Below, in pieces: positions 63,971 through 64,000 of a stretch of 64,000 nucleotides of DNA (the stretch's first letter is position 1; every line of letters begins with the position of its first letter). The stretch lies in contig BGZK01000285.1 of assembly GCA_005406025.1 (NCBI GenBank), positions 434,001 through 498,000 of the forward strand. The letters run 5' to 3'. The stretch comes from Eumeta japonica (taxonomy: Eukaryota > Arthropoda > Insecta > Lepidoptera > Psychidae). The translations under genes were made by a program, and so were the position numbers. The notes beneath the pieces were generated by a model. The model was not told the DNA's origin. It saw only the letters and a program-made list of their open reading frames with translations, and ran no database searches.

Positions 63971-64000
63971 CATAAAGGGTAACATCGCATTTGACGAAGT

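Larger units (their letters stand above)
57705..64000. other. Intron or intergenic DNA of unknown ownership
   Basis: AT-rich with retroposon remnants. No protein-coding exon recognised on either strand. Short open frames (59.23-59.51 and 61.56-61.75 kb) have no family signature. Confidence 0.45.

Noticed and set aside
1..64000. CRISPR arrays, bacterial operons, rRNA genes, intact retroviral or transposase genes
   Set aside because: No regularly spaced direct repeats, no rRNA-like sequence, and no open frame with transposase, reverse transcriptase or integrase motifs were seen.

Overview
This window looks like a stretch of a lepidopteran (moth or butterfly) nuclear genome. It is AT-rich, with GC/CpG-rich exons, canonical GT-AG introns, tRNA-derived SINEs, and decayed RTE- and CR1-type LINE tails of kinds common in moths. 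Species is not determinable from the sequence alone. Nothing bacterial is present (no operons, CRISPR or IS elements).

Two genes are well supported, both on the minus strand. (1) At about 9.86-4.81 kb lies a compact five-exon gene for a ~257-residue chromatin-reader-type protein: an N-terminal Tudor/chromo-barrel-like part, a PHD finger split over two exons, and a PWWP domain split over two exons. The PHD-PWWP order recalls NSD methyltransferases, but the frame stops after PWWP with no SET domain. (2) At 14.995-46.018 kb lies the orthologue of RREB1 / Drosophila hindsight (pebbled), a C2H2 zinc-finger transcription factor. Its large exon (20463-17751) and three 3' exons join in frame to 1272 codons from the internal ATG. 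A further small exon at 46055-45961 joins in phase across a 25.5-kb intron and adds a short Ala/Pro-rich N-terminus. A plausible AUG-free 5' UTR exon with a TATA box lies at about 57385-57283, next to an oppositely oriented exon-like segment ending at 57704, so the region around 57.4-57.5 kb looks like a divergent promoter.

Layout: 1-4.8 kb AT-rich intergenic with one possible small secreted peptide ORF; 4.8-9.9 kb PHD/PWWP gene; 9.9-14.9 kb intergenic or 3' flank of the zinc-finger gene; 15.0-20.5 kb its main exons; 20.5-46 kb its long intron, with several CpG-rich islands, GATA and CRE motifs, SINE/LINE remnants and microsatellites; 46-57.3 kb the presumed upstream intron, with a perfect 34-bp-arm hairpin and one copy of a ~430-bp repeat that also occurs inverted at 43 kb; 57.7-64 kb intron or intergenic of unknown ownership.

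Both genes encode nuclear regulators, but the sequence does not show that they act together. The most unusual items are the SET-less PHD-PWWP gene, the phase-matched distant first coding exon, the perfect hairpin at 50.8 kb, a 40-codon in-frame extension after the zinc-finger stop codon, and a duplicated linker peptide inside the zinc-finger protein. No wholly new system was established.
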